Source of the DNA: Natronobacterium gregoryi SP2
Lineage (GTDB): Archaea > Halobacteriota > Halobacteria > Halobacteriales > Natrialbaceae
DNA length: 64,000 bases
Direction: 5' to 3'
Assembly: GCF_000230715.2 (NCBI RefSeq)
Contig: NC_019792.1
Span: forward strand, 186,001 to 250,000
Shown here: positions 24,568 through 35,155 of the stretch, piece after piece
Layout: each line of letters starts with the position of its first letter
How positions within the stretch are numbered: the first letter of the stretch is position 1
Position numbers and translations under genes: made by a program
The notes under the pieces: generated by a model
Seen by the model: only the letters and a program-made list of their open reading frames with translations
Databases searched by the model: none
What the model was told of the DNA's origin: nothing

Positions 24568-26112
24568 ATGACTCGGACTCGGCTCCACGTCGACTTGCGT
24601 GCTGGCTTGAGCCTCGTCGGGACGATCCTGGCGTTTCTTTCTTTCGCGTTTCTGGTTCCGATCCTCGTCGCGCTCGTCTACGGTGGCGAGGATCTCTGGG
24701 TGTTCGTCGCCTCGATGGCTGTGACCGCCGGCCTTGGGCTTGCGTTACGAAAACTCGACCCGGAGCCGGGCGCTCGAGAGGCGTTCCTGGTCGTCGCCCT
24801 GACCTGGCTGTTCGCGGCGATGGTCGGCGCGCTGCCGTACGTCCTCGCGGGCAATGGCACCGTCGCTCATCCAGTCAACGCCCTCTTCGAAAGCATGAGC
24901 GGCTTCACGACGACCGGAGCGACGGTGATGGGCGACATCTCGTTCGACACCCACTCCCGGGCGATGTTGCTGTGGCGACAACTCACTCAGTGGCTCGGCG
25001 GGATGGGGATCATCGTCCTCGCGGTGGCGATCCTCTCCCAGATGGCCGTCGGCGGCGCGCAGTTGATGCAGGCTGAGACACCGGGACCGGGCGTCTCGAA
25101 ACTCACACCCCACATCGCCGAGACCGCGCGGGTGCTGTGGATCGCCTACATTGCACTCACGGTTGTGTTCATCGCGTTGCTGTACGGAGTCCACCTGCTC
25201 GGCTACGCGCCGAACATGGACCTCTACAACGCCATCGCCCACGGGTTCACGACGCTACCGACCGGCGGTTTCTCGCCGGAGGCCCGCAGCATCGAGGTGT
25301 TTTCCCCGGTCGTCCAGTGGCTCGTGATTCCGTTCATGTTCGCCGCAGGCGTCAACTTCGTGCTCTGGTGGCACGTCATCTCCGGCGACGCACGGACACT
25401 GCTCCGAGACAACGAATTCAGGCTGTACCTCGGTGCAACCGCCGTGCTCGCGGTCCTGACGACCGCCGTCCTGTTCGTTTCCGCCCTCGAGACGCCCGAA
25501 ACCGGCCAGATCAGCGGCAACCTCGAGCGGTCGGCTCGCTACGCCACGTTCCAGATCGCGTCGCTGATCAACTCGACGGGGTACGCGAACATGGACTTCG
25601 ACGCCTGGAACGGCTCCGCGAAGGCGCTGTTGCTATTTGCGATGTTCGTCGGCGGTTCGACGGGATCGACCGGTGGTGGCATCAAGATCCTGCGGTGGCT
25701 GGTGATCCTCAAGTCGCTCCGGCGGGAAGTGTTCACCACGATCCATCCGGAAGCGGTTCGCCCAGTCCGGATGAACGGCCGCGCCCTCGACGAAGAGGCA
25801 GTCCGGGGAATATATGCGTTTACGCTGCTGTACGTCGTGATCTTCTTCGCCGGCGTCGCGCTCTTTGCCGCCGACGCGTCCCGCGTCGGCCTGTACGCCG
25901 ATCCCGAATTCGGGTTGCTCGATGTTATCAGCGCGTCGATAGCGACACTCGGGAACATCGGACCGGGACTGGGAACGATGACCGGCCCGATGGGCGGCTA
26001 CCTCGACTTTCCCGACTCCTCGAAGCTTCTGATGACGCTGTACATGTGGATCGGCCGCCTCGAAATATTCCCGGTGTTGGTGTTGCTGACGAAGGCGTAC
26101 TGGACGGACTGA
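24568..26112 (+). CDS. trkH: TrkH-type potassium uptake channel (copy 2)
   Basis: This K+ channel subunit of 514 residues is paralogous to 15965-17482. The filter loops are TTTGATVMGD, TTLPTGGFSPEA, INSTGYANMDF and GNIGPGLGTMTGP. The signature SQWLGGMGIIVLAVAIL-type segment after the first loop and STGSTGGGIKILRWL before the M2 of the third repeat are typical. It is encoded directly after trkA with no intergenic base, so this is the complete TrkAH unit of the window. Confidence 0.95.
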   Translation: MTRTRLHVDLRAGLSLVGTILAFLSFAFLVPILVALVYGGEDLWVFVASMAVTAGLGLALRKLDPEPGAREAFLVVALTWLFAAMVGALPYVLAGNGTVAHPVNALFESMSGFTTTGATVMGDISFDTHSRAMLLWRQLTQWLGGMGIIVLAVAILSQMAVGGAQLMQAETPGPGVSKLTPHIAETARVLWIAYIALTVVFIALLYGVHLLGYAPNMDLYNAIAHGFTTLPTGGFSPEARSIEVFSPVVQWLVIPFMFAAGVNFVLWWHVISGDARTLLRDNEFRLYLGATAVLAVLTTAVLFVSALETPETGQISGNLERSARYATFQIASLINSTGYANMDFDAWNGSAKALLLFAMFVGGSTGSTGGGIKILRWLVILKSLRREVFTTIHPEAVRPVRMNGRALDEEAVRGIYAFTLLYVVIFFAGVALFAADASRVGLYADPEFGLLDVISASIATLGNIGPGLGTMTGPMGGYLDFPDSSKLLMTLYMWIGRLEIFPVLVLLTKAYWTD

Positions 26113-26415
26113 CCGGCCCGATGTCGCTTCCCCCTGCTCGCTCTCGTTCTCGGACCTGCCGAGAATCGGGTGGCTCGGCTGTCCCGTCACCGAACGGCCC
26201 TGCCGACCTATCGACCACTGGATCGCTTCCGACGAGAACTCGAGCCCGGCGTCTGCGAGCGTCTCCGTGCCACTCGGTCGCCCCGTAATCAACGACCACG
26301 GGCCGTTCGTGGACGATTCCAGCAGCGGTATCGACACGCCTTCTCGCGATACGAACCGCGCCGCGACGGATTCCACAGGAGAGACGACCGCAGCGGGCGT
26401 CCCAGCCGAGGGAGA
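26113..26415. other. intergenic region, convergent gene ends
   Basis: These 303 bases lie between the ends of trkH and the RND exporter. A minus-strand frame here (ending SSTNGPWSLITGRPSGTE and so on) looks codon-like but has no supported end because it continues antisense into trkH. I assign nothing. Confidence 0.4.
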
Positions 26416-28836
26416 TCAGCCGAACAACCGCTCCCACACCACGAGCGTCGGTGGCAACACGATCACTGCCATCAGGTACGAGTAGATGACGCTGATGACC
26501 ATCAACACCCCGAACTGGCCGATGGCGGGAGTGACCGCGATTATCAGCGATCCAGCGCCCCCGAGCGTCGTCAGCATCGAACCCGTCAGCGCACCGCCCG
26601 TTCCGCGAAGGGTCGTCAGCAGCGATTCGTAGGCGTCATCACACTCGTTGTACTCGTCGATAAACCGGTGTGTGATGTGAACCGAGTAGGCGACACCCAC
26701 TCCGATCGTGATCGACAGCACTGTCCCGGTCAGTGCGTTCAACGCGATACCAACCACTGGCATCGTCCCGCCGAGAACGGCGACTGTGACGACGATCGGA
26801 ATAAGATTCGCCACGCCAAGCGACGCCCGCCCCTCGAGTACGTGGTAGATGAGCATCAGGAACCCGGCCGTGAGACCGAGTGCGATTGCGAGGCTGAGCA
26901 GTGACGACTCGAAGACGAGATTCGAAATCTCGTGGAAGACGACGATATCACCGGTCGGCGTCGTATCGAGACGGTAGTCAGCGGCTAGTTCCTCGGCGTC
27001 GTCGCTGACTTCTTCCTGCGTCGCGTCGGCCTCGACGGTGTAGATGACGCGCATACTCCGCTGATCCTCGGTGACGTACTCGAGTGCGTCATCTCGTGCG
27101 TCGGAGCTAAGCAGTTGCTCGAGGACGTACCCTACGTTCCGATCGGGAACGCCGTTCCCGCTGACGTCGTTTGCCTCGAGCAGGTAGGCGAACTCGTCGT
27201 CGTCGTCGGCGTGGTCGTGCATGACATCGACGACGCTTCGGCTCTCGGCGACGCCGTCCTCGGTGATGATCGTCGATGGTGGGTCGGACCCAGCCCGATA
27301 GACGGACTCGAGGATGTGATCCTCGTGTATCGGTCCCTCGACGTAGATCGTCACCTCGTCGTCTTCGCCGCTCTCGAAGTTCGCCTCGAGGTAGTTGATG
27401 GTTCCCGTCGCGGTGTACTCCGCTGGAGCCAGTGACTCTGGAGCGGCTTCCGCGTACGCTGGCAGTTCCTCTGCGGGAAGGAAGTCTTCGTCTTCGAAGG
27501 TGGTGTCGACCGTCGTTGCGTACGCGCCAGCACTCGCGGTCAACAGGAGAGCGATCAGGAGCATCGCTTTGGGAACCTCGTTTCCTGCATGTGCCCCGTA
27601 CGGCAGTATTCGCCCAAGTGTCGAGTCCTCGGAACCGAGCGGTGACGAGTTAAACGACGGTAACTCGTGTGCTTGGCGAAAACGCTCCAACTCGACTTTG
27701 GCTGCCGGGAGAAAGACACCGAACAGGAGGAACGTAAACACGATTCCGACACTCGCGACGAACCCGAACTCTCGGATCGGGTCGAGTTCGCTCATCACGT
27801 TGGCACCGAATCCGATGACGGTCGTCCCGGTGACGATGAAAAACGCGACGAGCAACTGTTCGGCTGCGTCTCGCATCCCGTCTTCGATTCCGGCTCCTGC
27901 TGCACGCTCCTCTCTGAACCGGTTGACCGCGTGGATACCGAAGTCGATCCCGATAGCGAGCAACAGCGGCGGAATCGCGATCATCATGTCGGTGAACGGG
28001 ATTCCGGTGTAGCCCATGAACCCGAACGTCCAGATGACGGCCATCACCAGTGAGACCAACCCGAGCACGAGGTCGAACGGATCACGGTACGCTGACGTCA
28101 GAAACGCCAGAATCAGCAAGATGACGACGGGAACGATAAGCGTCAGCGAGTCCTCGATGGCGTTTTCGAACTCGGAGTTGAGAATGCCACTACCGAAGAC
28201 GACGATGTCGTCCGGCATCGATTCCGCTGCCTCCAGTGTTCGCTGCTGGACGGCCTGTTCGTCGGCGTCCTCCGCGTGGGTTGCGGTGGCGACGACGGCC
28301 GATGCCCGGGGTTCCTGTCGGTTGAAGTCGTTGCTCAGCGGTGCGACAAAGTCGGGGTTCTCTCCTAGGTCACGGACGACATCACGAACCTGCCCGTCCG
28401 AACTGCGTTCCAACGTCCGAATCTGTTCCGCACGAGTATCCGCAGTCGGATCGATCGTCAGGGCAACGAACTCCGCTATACTGGCGGTTTCCTCGACGCG
28501 GAACTCGTCGTTTTCTTCCAGATAGTGTTGGAACTCGAGGAGTCCTAACAGTGACTCCTGGGAGACGACGTTGTCTCCCCGCTTGATGATCTGTGTGGTC
28601 GCAGCATCGCCTTCGAACGGCGGTTCGAACTCCTCTTCGATCGATTGCTGTGCTTCGTAGGCAGGGACGCCTTCTGCGAACACTTCGACGCCTTCTTCGA
28701 CTTCGATGTTGCCGAGGCCGCCTGCAAACAGCGCTGTGACGAGCAGAAAGACGACGATGACTGCTCGCGGCCGCTCGGTGATCCAGTAGTTTGCGGTCTC
28801 GAGCGCTCGCTCGATAGAGTCCGGTTGCGTTGCCAT
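26416..28836 (-). CDS. RND/MMPL superfamily exporter
   Basis: This 806-residue integral membrane protein has the RND layout: one helix, an extracytoplasmic loop of about 190 residues, six helices, a second large loop and a final helix bundle. Charged residues in the middle of the helix-4-type segments (IGIDFGIHAVNRFREE and IGVGVAYSVHITHRFIDEY) mark the proton/Na+-relay position of the HpnN/MMPL-like archaeal group. The second copy keeps no Asp (GVGVAYSVHI). Substrate unknown; export of lipids, drugs or surface components is typical. It lies six bases downstream of an exported partner protein gene, divergent from a TrmB regulator. Confidence 0.88.
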   Translation of the reverse strand: MATQPDSIERALETANYWITERPRAVIVVFLLVTALFAGGLGNIEVEEGVEVFAEGVPAYEAQQSIEEEFEPPFEGDAATTQIIKRGDNVVSQESLLGLLEFQHYLEENDEFRVEETASIAEFVALTIDPTADTRAEQIRTLERSSDGQVRDVVRDLGENPDFVAPLSNDFNRQEPRASAVVATATHAEDADEQAVQQRTLEAAESMPDDIVVFGSGILNSEFENAIEDSLTLIVPVVILLILAFLTSAYRDPFDLVLGLVSLVMAVIWTFGFMGYTGIPFTDMMIAIPPLLLAIGIDFGIHAVNRFREERAAGAGIEDGMRDAAEQLLVAFFIVTGTTVIGFGANVMSELDPIREFGFVASVGIVFTFLLFGVFLPAAKVELERFRQAHELPSFNSSPLGSEDSTLGRILPYGAHAGNEVPKAMLLIALLLTASAGAYATTVDTTFEDEDFLPAEELPAYAEAAPESLAPAEYTATGTINYLEANFESGEDDEVTIYVEGPIHEDHILESVYRAGSDPPSTIITEDGVAESRSVVDVMHDHADDDDEFAYLLEANDVSGNGVPDRNVGYVLEQLLSSDARDDALEYVTEDQRSMRVIYTVEADATQEEVSDDAEELAADYRLDTTPTGDIVVFHEISNLVFESSLLSLAIALGLTAGFLMLIYHVLEGRASLGVANLIPIVVTVAVLGGTMPVVGIALNALTGTVLSITIGVGVAYSVHITHRFIDEYNECDDAYESLLTTLRGTGGALTGSMLTTLGGAGSLIIAVTPAIGQFGVLMVISVIYSYLMAVIVLPPTLVVWERLFG

Positions 28837-28842
28837 CGCTCG

Positions 28843-30741
28843 TCAGTTCTCGGCGTCCGACTCGGTAGTCGACGGGGAGTGGTCGTCGTCCGCTCCTCCT
28901 CCGTCGGCCGCGCCCTGGTCGGCGTTGCTCTCGTCGCCCGTCGACCCGAAGTGCGATCCCGAAACTCGGCCGACGTCACCACTGCCACCACCGTCGGCGT
29001 CGACCGACTCTTCGGCGTCGCTCTCGAGTTCCTGCTGGATCGAGGCCGGCAACGACAGGTCGGTGACCTGCTCTAGGACCGGGACACCCTCGAGTTTCTC
29101 GTCGATCGGCTCCTGGAACCGCCAGTAGACGCCGGTGGCTCCGACGACGAATCCGAGCACGAGCAGCACGGACAGTGCGGAAAGTCGACTTTCCGGCTCC
29201 TGTACCTCGAGCGGGATTCGGTACGTATCGGTTAGCTGGGAGTTCGACCGCTCGTCGTCGTACCGGAAGTCCATCCGAAGCGGATACGTCTGCGGGGTGG
29301 CGTCGTCGTCGACCTCGACTTCGAAGGTGACTGTCGCCGATTCGCCAGGCTCGAGTGTGGGGATGAACCCTTCGTCGTCGAGGTTGTCGAGTGGATCGTT
29401 CGTGTAGAGTTTCGCCTCGACGTCGGTCACGGTCTCTGCCTTCGCGTTCGTCACCTGCAGCGTGACCGGCTGGGTCTCGCCGACCTCCTGGGTGCCGTTG
29501 TCGATCTCGATGTCGAACTCGTCGCGTTCGGGTGCAACCTCGAGCGGGACGTCGATCGGTTCGTGGGTCATCCGGATGTCGTCGTGGACGTTGCGGTACC
29601 TGACGTCTGCTTCCATCACCCGCGGACCCGGCTCTGCTTCACCGCCGATACCGACTCGGAACTCGAACGGCACCGACTCGCCCGGCTTCAGGTCACCGAT
29701 AGCGTACTGCGTTTCGCGCGGGTAGACGTTCGACCCGCTCCCGAGACCGTCCTCGAGATTCGGGACGATGGAATCCTCGCCGTCGTCGACGACGAGAACG
29801 GCGCTCTCGACTGGCTTCGGGCCGTCGTTGAGTACCGTTCCTTCGATCGTTCCGTCCTCGCCGACGTAGAGGTCGGTCTCGAGTGTCTCGACTGCGAACC
29901 GCTGTTCCGGTGCGGTTTTCGCACCGACCCGGACCTCGCGGGACGTTCGGTCGACGCCGTCACTGTCGCGGAAGTCGACGGTAACGGAGACGGGATAGGT
30001 CCGTGCGACGGCGTCGGGGTCGACGTCCATCGCTGCCTGGACCGTCGCGGTCTCGTTGACGGACCAGTCACCGACGTACTCCTCGCTGCCGGCAGTCCGG
30101 AGCTCCGACTCGTCGGTCGTCGGGGTGATCGACTGAACGTTCGGGTCAGGAGAGTCGAACTGAACCACGGCGTCGCTGGCGTTCTCGACGCCGGTGTTGT
30201 TCAACTCGAGCGTGACGAGGCCCCGGTCGCCGACGACGAGATCGGACTGGACGTCGACGGCGTCGAAGCGCGCTCGCTCTTCGACGACGACCTCGACGGT
30301 TTCGGTCGTGGTCGTCGTATGCTCGTGACCGCCCTGTCTCGTGTAGGTGTACTCGATCTCTGCCTCGAGTTCGTACGTTCCCGCCGCAGCGTTCTCGTCG
30401 ACTGCGATCGTGAACGACTCCGAGGCGAGCCGTTGGGCTGGCATCCTCGGCAGCGGCGTCTCGCCGGTCTTCACTTCGACCGGCGCGTCTTCGGCCACGA
30501 GTTCGACGGTCACGTCGCGTGCCTCGGTCATCGGCGTGTCCCCAATGTCGTCGTCCTCTTCGGTCGACGCCCCGTTGCGGATCTCGAGTTCGAGGTTGGT
30601 CTCCTCGCCCGGTTCGACGATGTTCTCGGGCGTGTAGACGTCGAAACTCGGGGAACTCGAGGCGGCTGTGGAACCGATCAACGGGATACTCGTCACCACC
30701 AGCAAAACAACCACGAACGCGACGATTCGGTTCCGTCTCAT
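28843..30741 (-). CDS. exported COG1361-type protein, RND partner
   Basis: A signal peptide (RIVAFVVVLLVVTSIPLIGSTAASS) precedes several Ig-like/CARDB-type beta domains typical of COG1361 S-layer-related proteins: residues about 35-160, 160-260, 270-390 and 395-510. These are followed by a transmembrane helix (LSALSVLLVLGFVVGATGVYWRF) and a cytoplasmic Asp/Ser/Gly-rich tail of about 95 residues. 632 residues with the start at MRRNRIVAF; a longer frame adds eight. Such proteins regularly accompany haloarchaeal RND exporters and may act as the extracellular adaptor. It is cotranscribed with the exporter downstream. Confidence 0.78.
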   Translation of the reverse strand: MRRNRIVAFVVVLLVVTSIPLIGSTAASSSPSFDVYTPENIVEPGEETNLELEIRNGASTEEDDDIGDTPMTEARDVTVELVAEDAPVEVKTGETPLPRMPAQRLASESFTIAVDENAAAGTYELEAEIEYTYTRQGGHEHTTTTTETVEVVVEERARFDAVDVQSDLVVGDRGLVTLELNNTGVENASDAVVQFDSPDPNVQSITPTTDESELRTAGSEEYVGDWSVNETATVQAAMDVDPDAVARTYPVSVTVDFRDSDGVDRTSREVRVGAKTAPEQRFAVETLETDLYVGEDGTIEGTVLNDGPKPVESAVLVVDDGEDSIVPNLEDGLGSGSNVYPRETQYAIGDLKPGESVPFEFRVGIGGEAEPGPRVMEADVRYRNVHDDIRMTHEPIDVPLEVAPERDEFDIEIDNGTQEVGETQPVTLQVTNAKAETVTDVEAKLYTNDPLDNLDDEGFIPTLEPGESATVTFEVEVDDDATPQTYPLRMDFRYDDERSNSQLTDTYRIPLEVQEPESRLSALSVLLVLGFVVGATGVYWRFQEPIDEKLEGVPVLEQVTDLSLPASIQQELESDAEESVDADGGGSGDVGRVSGSHFGSTGDESNADQGAADGGGADDDHSPSTTESDAEN

Positions 30742-30785
30742 TACCAGATAGTTTTCGGAGCCCACCTATCAACCTTTCTATTCCA

Positions 30786-30803
30786 AACCACAAGCTTGTT
30801 GTT
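30786..30803. promoter_or_regulatory. palindrome between TrmB and the RND operon
   Basis: ACAAGCTTGT (30790-30799) is a perfect palindrome, extended by AAC and GTT arms with one mismatched pair on each side. It lies centrally in the 83-base gap between the divergent starts at 30741 and 30825, a good position for a regulator of both. Confidence 0.45.
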
Positions 30804-30824
30804 TCTTCCCCACCACTTCCTTGT

Positions 30825-31616
30825 ATGGACGAACACACCGATTTACTCGCCGAACTCGGCCTCTCGAACTACGAAGCGAGAGCCTACGTCGAACTCGTAC
30901 GAGGTGGGGCCATGACCGCAGACGAGGTTGCCGCCGCCTCCGACGTCCCACAGGGACGAGTCTACGACGTTCTCAACTCCCTGGTCGATCGGTCGCTTGC
31001 CAGAGCCGACGACGGCCGTCCCCGGACGTACGTCCACGTCGAGCCCGACGAAGCAGTCGATCGTCTGCTCGAGCGCCGCGTCGACGAACTCGAGACCCAG
31101 CGAACGGCGTACGAACGGACAGCCTCGGCAGTAATCGATACACTCTCGGGGATCACCGAAGAGACGACCGCAGGCGGGTTCACGACCAGCGCGCTCCACG
31201 AAGACGCGGCCAGAGAACTCCTGCTCGAGCGGTTTGCTGCGGCCGACGACTCGATCAGAATCGTCGCCGATACGGTCGATGTCAGTCCAGAGTTCGAAGC
31301 CGCCTTCGCCGATCGACTCTGTGATCTCCTCGAGATCGGCCTCCCGGTCCGGTTGCTAGCGACCGACCTCGAACAGGCCGCCGACCGGATCGACGACCTC
31401 ATCGACGCCGGAATGGACGTCCGGCAAGCCGAGCGAGTGCCGGAACAGCGGTTCATCGTGTTCGACGGGTCGGAGGTCTGTCTCGAGGTCGTCAACCCCG
31501 CGGCACCGGACGAACTGCTCGCCGTCGTCAACTTCCGGGAGGACGAGACTGCACGCGAGCTCGCGGAGAGTTTCGACGAACTCTGGGAAGAGTCGGAGCC
31601 CTGGACGATCGGTTAG
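30825..31616 (+). CDS. TrmB-family transcriptional regulator
   Basis: This 263-residue protein has the TrmB winged helix at residues 5-75 ([48 protein letters not shown]). A coiled-coil dimer helix follows at about 80-115, and then a C-terminal ligand or PLD-like domain ([46 protein letters not shown]). The ATG at 30825 gives the usual [13 protein letters not shown] opening; the longer frame upstream is antisense to the neighbour. It is divergent from the COG1361/RND operon, which it probably controls. It is convergent with the DUF63 gene, and the two stop codons overlap (31613-31616). Confidence 0.88.
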   Translation: MDEHTDLLAELGLSNYEARAYVELVRGGAMTADEVAAASDVPQGRVYDVLNSLVDRSLARADDGRPRTYVHVEPDEAVDRLLERRVDELETQRTAYERTASAVIDTLSGITEETTAGGFTTSALHEDAARELLLERFAAADDSIRIVADTVDVSPEFEAAFADRLCDLLEIGLPVRLLATDLEQAADRIDDLIDAGMDVRQAERVPEQRFIVFDGSEVCLEVVNPAAPDELLAVVNFREDETARELAESFDELWEESEPWTIG

Positions 31617-32746
31617 ATACCAAACGTCGCTCGGAGCATGTCACGCGTCCCAGGACCGAGCCCGACGGCGACGACGGTGATCAGCAGCAGGATGGCATAG
31701 CGCGGACTCTCGTCGAAAACCTCTTCGTTGAAGATCCAGACGACGACGACGGCTGCCGCGAGTTTCACGAGCAAGAATGGCCACGCTTCGCCGGTGATGT
31801 CGACGATCTCTGGCGGGAGAATCGAACCGGTGACGTCGACGATCGTCGCGTTGACCGGGTGTTTCGGAACGAGATTTTGCCCGTGGCCGAAGGCGATCGC
31901 CCAGTCGAGGCCGATGACGTTTGCGACGCCGTCGACCGCGTGGGCCCAGATGACGACCAGTCCCATGTACCGCGTTCCACGGTTGACATCGGGCACGAAC
32001 CGCTGGACTGCGGTCCAGGTGACCCATGTCGCGAGAGTAGCGCCGACGAGGACCGTCAACAGGAGCCACGGGTAGAAGGTCGCGTACTCTTGTACTGCAG
32101 TGTAGCCGAGAAACGCGACCGTGATCACGAGATAGGCGGTCCCGATCGCCGCCAGTGGATACTCATATCCCGGCACGTAGTCGTTGCGCTCGAGCCAGAC
32201 GGCGATTACGATCGCGACCACTGCGAGCATGGTCACGGTGACGTAGATCAGCGGACTGATCAGAAACCCGGACCAGGGGAGTTCGATCGCGAGTTCGCCA
32301 GTGTGTCGGAACGCGGCGACGTTTGCGTCCTCGACGGTCCGGAGTGCCCCACCGAACAGGATAAACGGGAACAGCGCGTAAAAGCCCGCCCGATAGCGTT
32401 CGATCCCGAGTCGTCGGACGAGAAAGACGATCCCGATGACGCCGAGGACCAGCGCCGGAATGTAGCCAGCGTAAGAGACGAACGTGTATCCGGGTGAGGC
32501 CGTCGGTCCGGTAGCAACACCCTCGCTTATCGCCGCGTTACAGGCCATCGGGTCGCCGCCTGCCCAGTCGACACAGCCCCAGCCGTGGGCGTCGGCGACG
32601 ACCGGCCCCCAGTAGTACTGCCAGATAAGATCGACGTACACCCGCTGAGGGAATCGCACGGCAAGAAGCGCGATTCCGACAGCGAGCACGAGCACGGCCA
32701 CGGCCCAAACGCGTTCGGGACCGTACCGCTCGATGTACTCGTACAT
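31613..32746 (-). CDS. DUF63 family membrane protein
   Basis: This archaeal membrane protein of 377 residues has about nine hydrophobic segments, and I recognise it as DUF63. Typical features are an early extracytoplasmic Trp/Cys segment ([16 protein letters not shown]), [35 protein letters not shown] and the late [17 protein letters not shown]. Function unknown. It starts [14 protein letters not shown]. It overlaps the TrmB stop by four bases tail to tail. Confidence 0.8.
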   Translation of the reverse strand: MYEYIERYGPERVWAVAVLVLAVGIALLAVRFPQRVYVDLIWQYYWGPVVADAHGWGCVDWAGGDPMACNAAISEGVATGPTASPGYTFVSYAGYIPALVLGVIGIVFLVRRLGIERYRAGFYALFPFILFGGALRTVEDANVAAFRHTGELAIELPWSGFLISPLIYVTVTMLAVVAIVIAVWLERNDYVPGYEYPLAAIGTAYLVITVAFLGYTAVQEYATFYPWLLLTVLVGATLATWVTWTAVQRFVPDVNRGTRYMGLVVIWAHAVDGVANVIGLDWAIAFGHGQNLVPKHPVNATIVDVTGSILPPEIVDITGEAWPFLLVKLAAAVVVVWIFNEEVFDESPRYAILLLITVVAVGLGPGTRDMLRATFGI

Positions 32747-32798
32747 ACCCGATATCGATAGTGGCGGCTGTTTACCGTTTCCGGTTTTTCGTGCGAAA

Positions 32799-33611
32799 TC
32801 AGTCGCCGTCTATCTCCCCTGCTGCCTCGAGCAACTCGTCGTGAATGCCGCCGTTCGACGCCACCAATCCCTGACTGTCGTGTCGCCAGCGGTCTCCCTC
32901 GAGGTCGGTGACGGTGCCGCCAGCGGCCCGAACCAGCGCGACGCCGGCGACCGTATCCCAGGGGTTCGCCTGCAGGTTCGTCACCGCACCCTCGAGTGCG
33001 CCAGCAGCGACGAGTGCGAGCTCGAGTTGTGCACACCCGAATCGCCTGATGTCGGCGAACCGCTCGACGAGCGCGCTGGTCGCGTTCGCATACTGATCGC
33101 GCTGGTGGAAGTCCCACCAGAACGTCGGACAGACCGTCGCTAGCTCGGGATCGGTGTGACCGCTGACCGACAGTGGCTCGCCGTTGCGAAAGACTCCATC
33201 GGGACCGACGCGATAGGTGTCCGAGAGTGCGGGGAAGACGTTCGCACCGGCGACTGGCTCGCCGTCGACGACCGCCGCGACGGCAGTGCCGAAGCCTCGA
33301 ATTCCGGCGACGTAGTTGTTCGTCCCGTCGATCGGATCGACGATCCAGGCCGGCCCCTCGTCGGGAACCGCCTTCAGTTCCTCGTCTTCCTCGCCGACGA
33401 TCGGGTCGTCGGGAAACGCGGCCCGGATCTCTTCGATAACGGCCGTCTGAGCGTCTCGGTCGGCCTGTGTCACTAGGTCCGTCTCTCCGTCTTTCGAATC
33501 GACCTCGAGGTCGCCCCGAAACGAGTCTGTTGCAACCTCGGCCCCAGCCTCGGCCGCACTGACGGCGACCGACGTTCGACGGTGTTTCGTTCGATCAGAT
33601 GAGTGGCTCAT
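32799..33611 (-). CDS. inositol monophosphatase family protein
   Basis: This 270-residue Mg2+-dependent sugar phosphatase belongs to the IMPase/FBPase superfamily. Motifs are [11 protein letters not shown], the metal ligands in [21 protein letters not shown] (DPIDGT) and [17 protein letters not shown] (WD). Archaeal members act on inositol phosphate and/or fructose-1,6-bisphosphate; the substrate cannot be chosen from sequence alone. It starts [12 protein letters not shown]. It lies downstream of the HTTM gene on the same strand with a 68-base gap. Confidence 0.9.
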   Translation of the reverse strand: MSHSSDRTKHRRTSVAVSAAEAGAEVATDSFRGDLEVDSKDGETDLVTQADRDAQTAVIEEIRAAFPDDPIVGEEDEELKAVPDEGPAWIVDPIDGTNNYVAGIRGFGTAVAAVVDGEPVAGANVFPALSDTYRVGPDGVFRNGEPLSVSGHTDPELATVCPTFWWDFHQRDQYANATSALVERFADIRRFGCAQLELALVAAGALEGAVTNLQANPWDTVAGVALVRAAGGTVTDLEGDRWRHDSQGLVASNGGIHDELLEAAGEIDGD

Positions 33612-33679
33612 TGTCGATGCTCGGCGCGGGCGTCGAAAAGATGTAGCGGTTCGCGACGGTCACGAGTGGCAAGTCGCGA

Positions 33680-35155
33680 TTAGCAGGCGTACTCGAGTCG
33701 TCGCTCCGCCGACGGCTCTCCGACCGGTCCGTCCGTCGTGACCGGCTGTTCGACGTAGTAAACGGCCAGTGACTCTGGCCGATCGTCGTACTCGTCTGTG
33801 GCTTGCTCACATCGATACGCTGCCAGCGGTTCGTACGGCGTCCGACCGGCGGCCCGAAGCTCCGAGCCGTATCGTTTCCAGAGAACCGAGGGGTCCCTGG
33901 CGGCAGCGTCGGGCGGCCGGTCGAGTTTGCCGTCCTCGTCGACGAGCGTCCCGACCGTCTCGCCACCCTCGAAGTCTGCTTCCCAGGCGTACCACCAGTA
34001 GGCGTCGGGCGGGCTCGGCGCGAAGAAAGACCAGCTCGCGTCCTCGAGTTCGCCGGGTGTCGACGACGGCGGATCGACGAGGCCAGCACCTGCCAACTGC
34101 CAGCCGACGATCGTCACGAGGAAGGCGACGAGGAAGACGGAGCGAACGGTCCGCGCGCCGCGACGAAGCCCCGGCGGGAACTCGAGGCCCGCGTCTGGTC
34201 GCTCGGCGGAGGGCAACACTGTGGCGGGATCGGCGATCCGCTCGAGTCGATCCCAGACCTGCGGCGGCAGGAACAACAGGAGTGCAGCGACCATCACGAA
34301 GGGAAAGACACCGAGTCGCATCGTCGCCGCGAGCCCGAACTGTGCGACGATGAACGACGAGACGAGCGCGATCCGGAGCCGGTCGGTGACGACGAGCAAC
34401 AGAACGGAGCCACAGAGCAGTGCCGTCCAGACCCAGTTCGAGACGACCAGAAGCGACTCCAGCTCCGCGATCCAGGGGCCGAGCCAGACGACGAACTGCT
34501 CCAGTTGAAAGACCCGCGGTGTTGCTGTCCCGTCCATCCAGGAGTCGCTCTGGAACTTGAGCGCGCCGTTGACCGCGTAGATGGTCACGAAGTGAACGAG
34601 AATCGTCGCGGTCGCGAGCGAAAACAGGCGGCTGTCGCCGTCGTCGGCTCGAGACCCCGCGTCGATCGCCCACCGACGCTCGAGGGGCAGGAAGACCCCG
34701 AGGACGAGCAGTGACAGCAAGATCGTGTCGCCACCGTTGAGCACCAGCGGATTCCTCGCGTGGAGAGACGCGAGCAAGAGGGCAGAGACGAGCGTCGCAA
34801 GTCGGGCCCGGTAGCCGACAGTCAGGGAGACGGCGGCGACGACGCCGATCGCAAGCAAAAGCACCTGAAGCCAGACGCCCCCGGAGAGGGCGTGCAGTGA
34901 CACTGTTTCGAACGCCGGATACAGCTCCGCGAGCGTCGATCGTGGGAACACGCCATCGTCGGTGTAAAACGTCGTCACGCCCGGGAAGCGGACGAGAAGC
35001 AGGTCGGCAAGCACCACCAACCCGATCGCGATCCGGAACGCAGCGAGTGCTCGCGGGTCGATTCCAAGCCGGGGCTCGAGGGTGCTTTTCGCCGTTTTGT
35101 GTATCGACGCGATAGTCGACAGTCCGCTGTCCGTCGGTGCTGTGGAGGGACTCAT
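33680..35155 (-). CDS. HTTM domain membrane protein
   Basis: This 491-residue protein belongs to the HTTM (horizontally transferred transmembrane, gamma-carboxylase-like) family. The N-terminal part is LGIDPRALAAFRIAIGLVVLADLLL, then FYTDDGVFPRSTL. About eight helices follow, with the conserved NGGDTILLSLLVLGVFLPLERRWAID and VYAVNGALKFQSDSWMDGTA-type segments. A soluble C-terminal part of about 130 residues ends in YVEQPVTTDGPVGEP. Function of archaeal members is unknown; carboxylase activity is not implied. Confidence 0.82.
   Translation of the reverse strand: MSPSTAPTDSGLSTIASIHKTAKSTLEPRLGIDPRALAAFRIAIGLVVLADLLLVRFPGVTTFYTDDGVFPRSTLAELYPAFETVSLHALSGGVWLQVLLLAIGVVAAVSLTVGYRARLATLVSALLLASLHARNPLVLNGGDTILLSLLVLGVFLPLERRWAIDAGSRADDGDSRLFSLATATILVHFVTIYAVNGALKFQSDSWMDGTATPRVFQLEQFVVWLGPWIAELESLLVVSNWVWTALLCGSVLLLVVTDRLRIALVSSFIVAQFGLAATMRLGVFPFVMVAALLLFLPPQVWDRLERIADPATVLPSAERPDAGLEFPPGLRRGARTVRSVFLVAFLVTIVGWQLAGAGLVDPPSSTPGELEDASWSFFAPSPPDAYWWYAWEADFEGGETVGTLVDEDGKLDRPPDAAARDPSVLWKRYGSELRAAGRTPYEPLAAYRCEQATDEYDDRPESLAVYYVEQPVTTDGPVGEPSAERRLEYAC

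Noticed and set aside
26170-26415. Small gene in the gap after trkH
   Set aside because: The minus-strand frame has some coding appearance but no defined end outside trkH and no recognised family.
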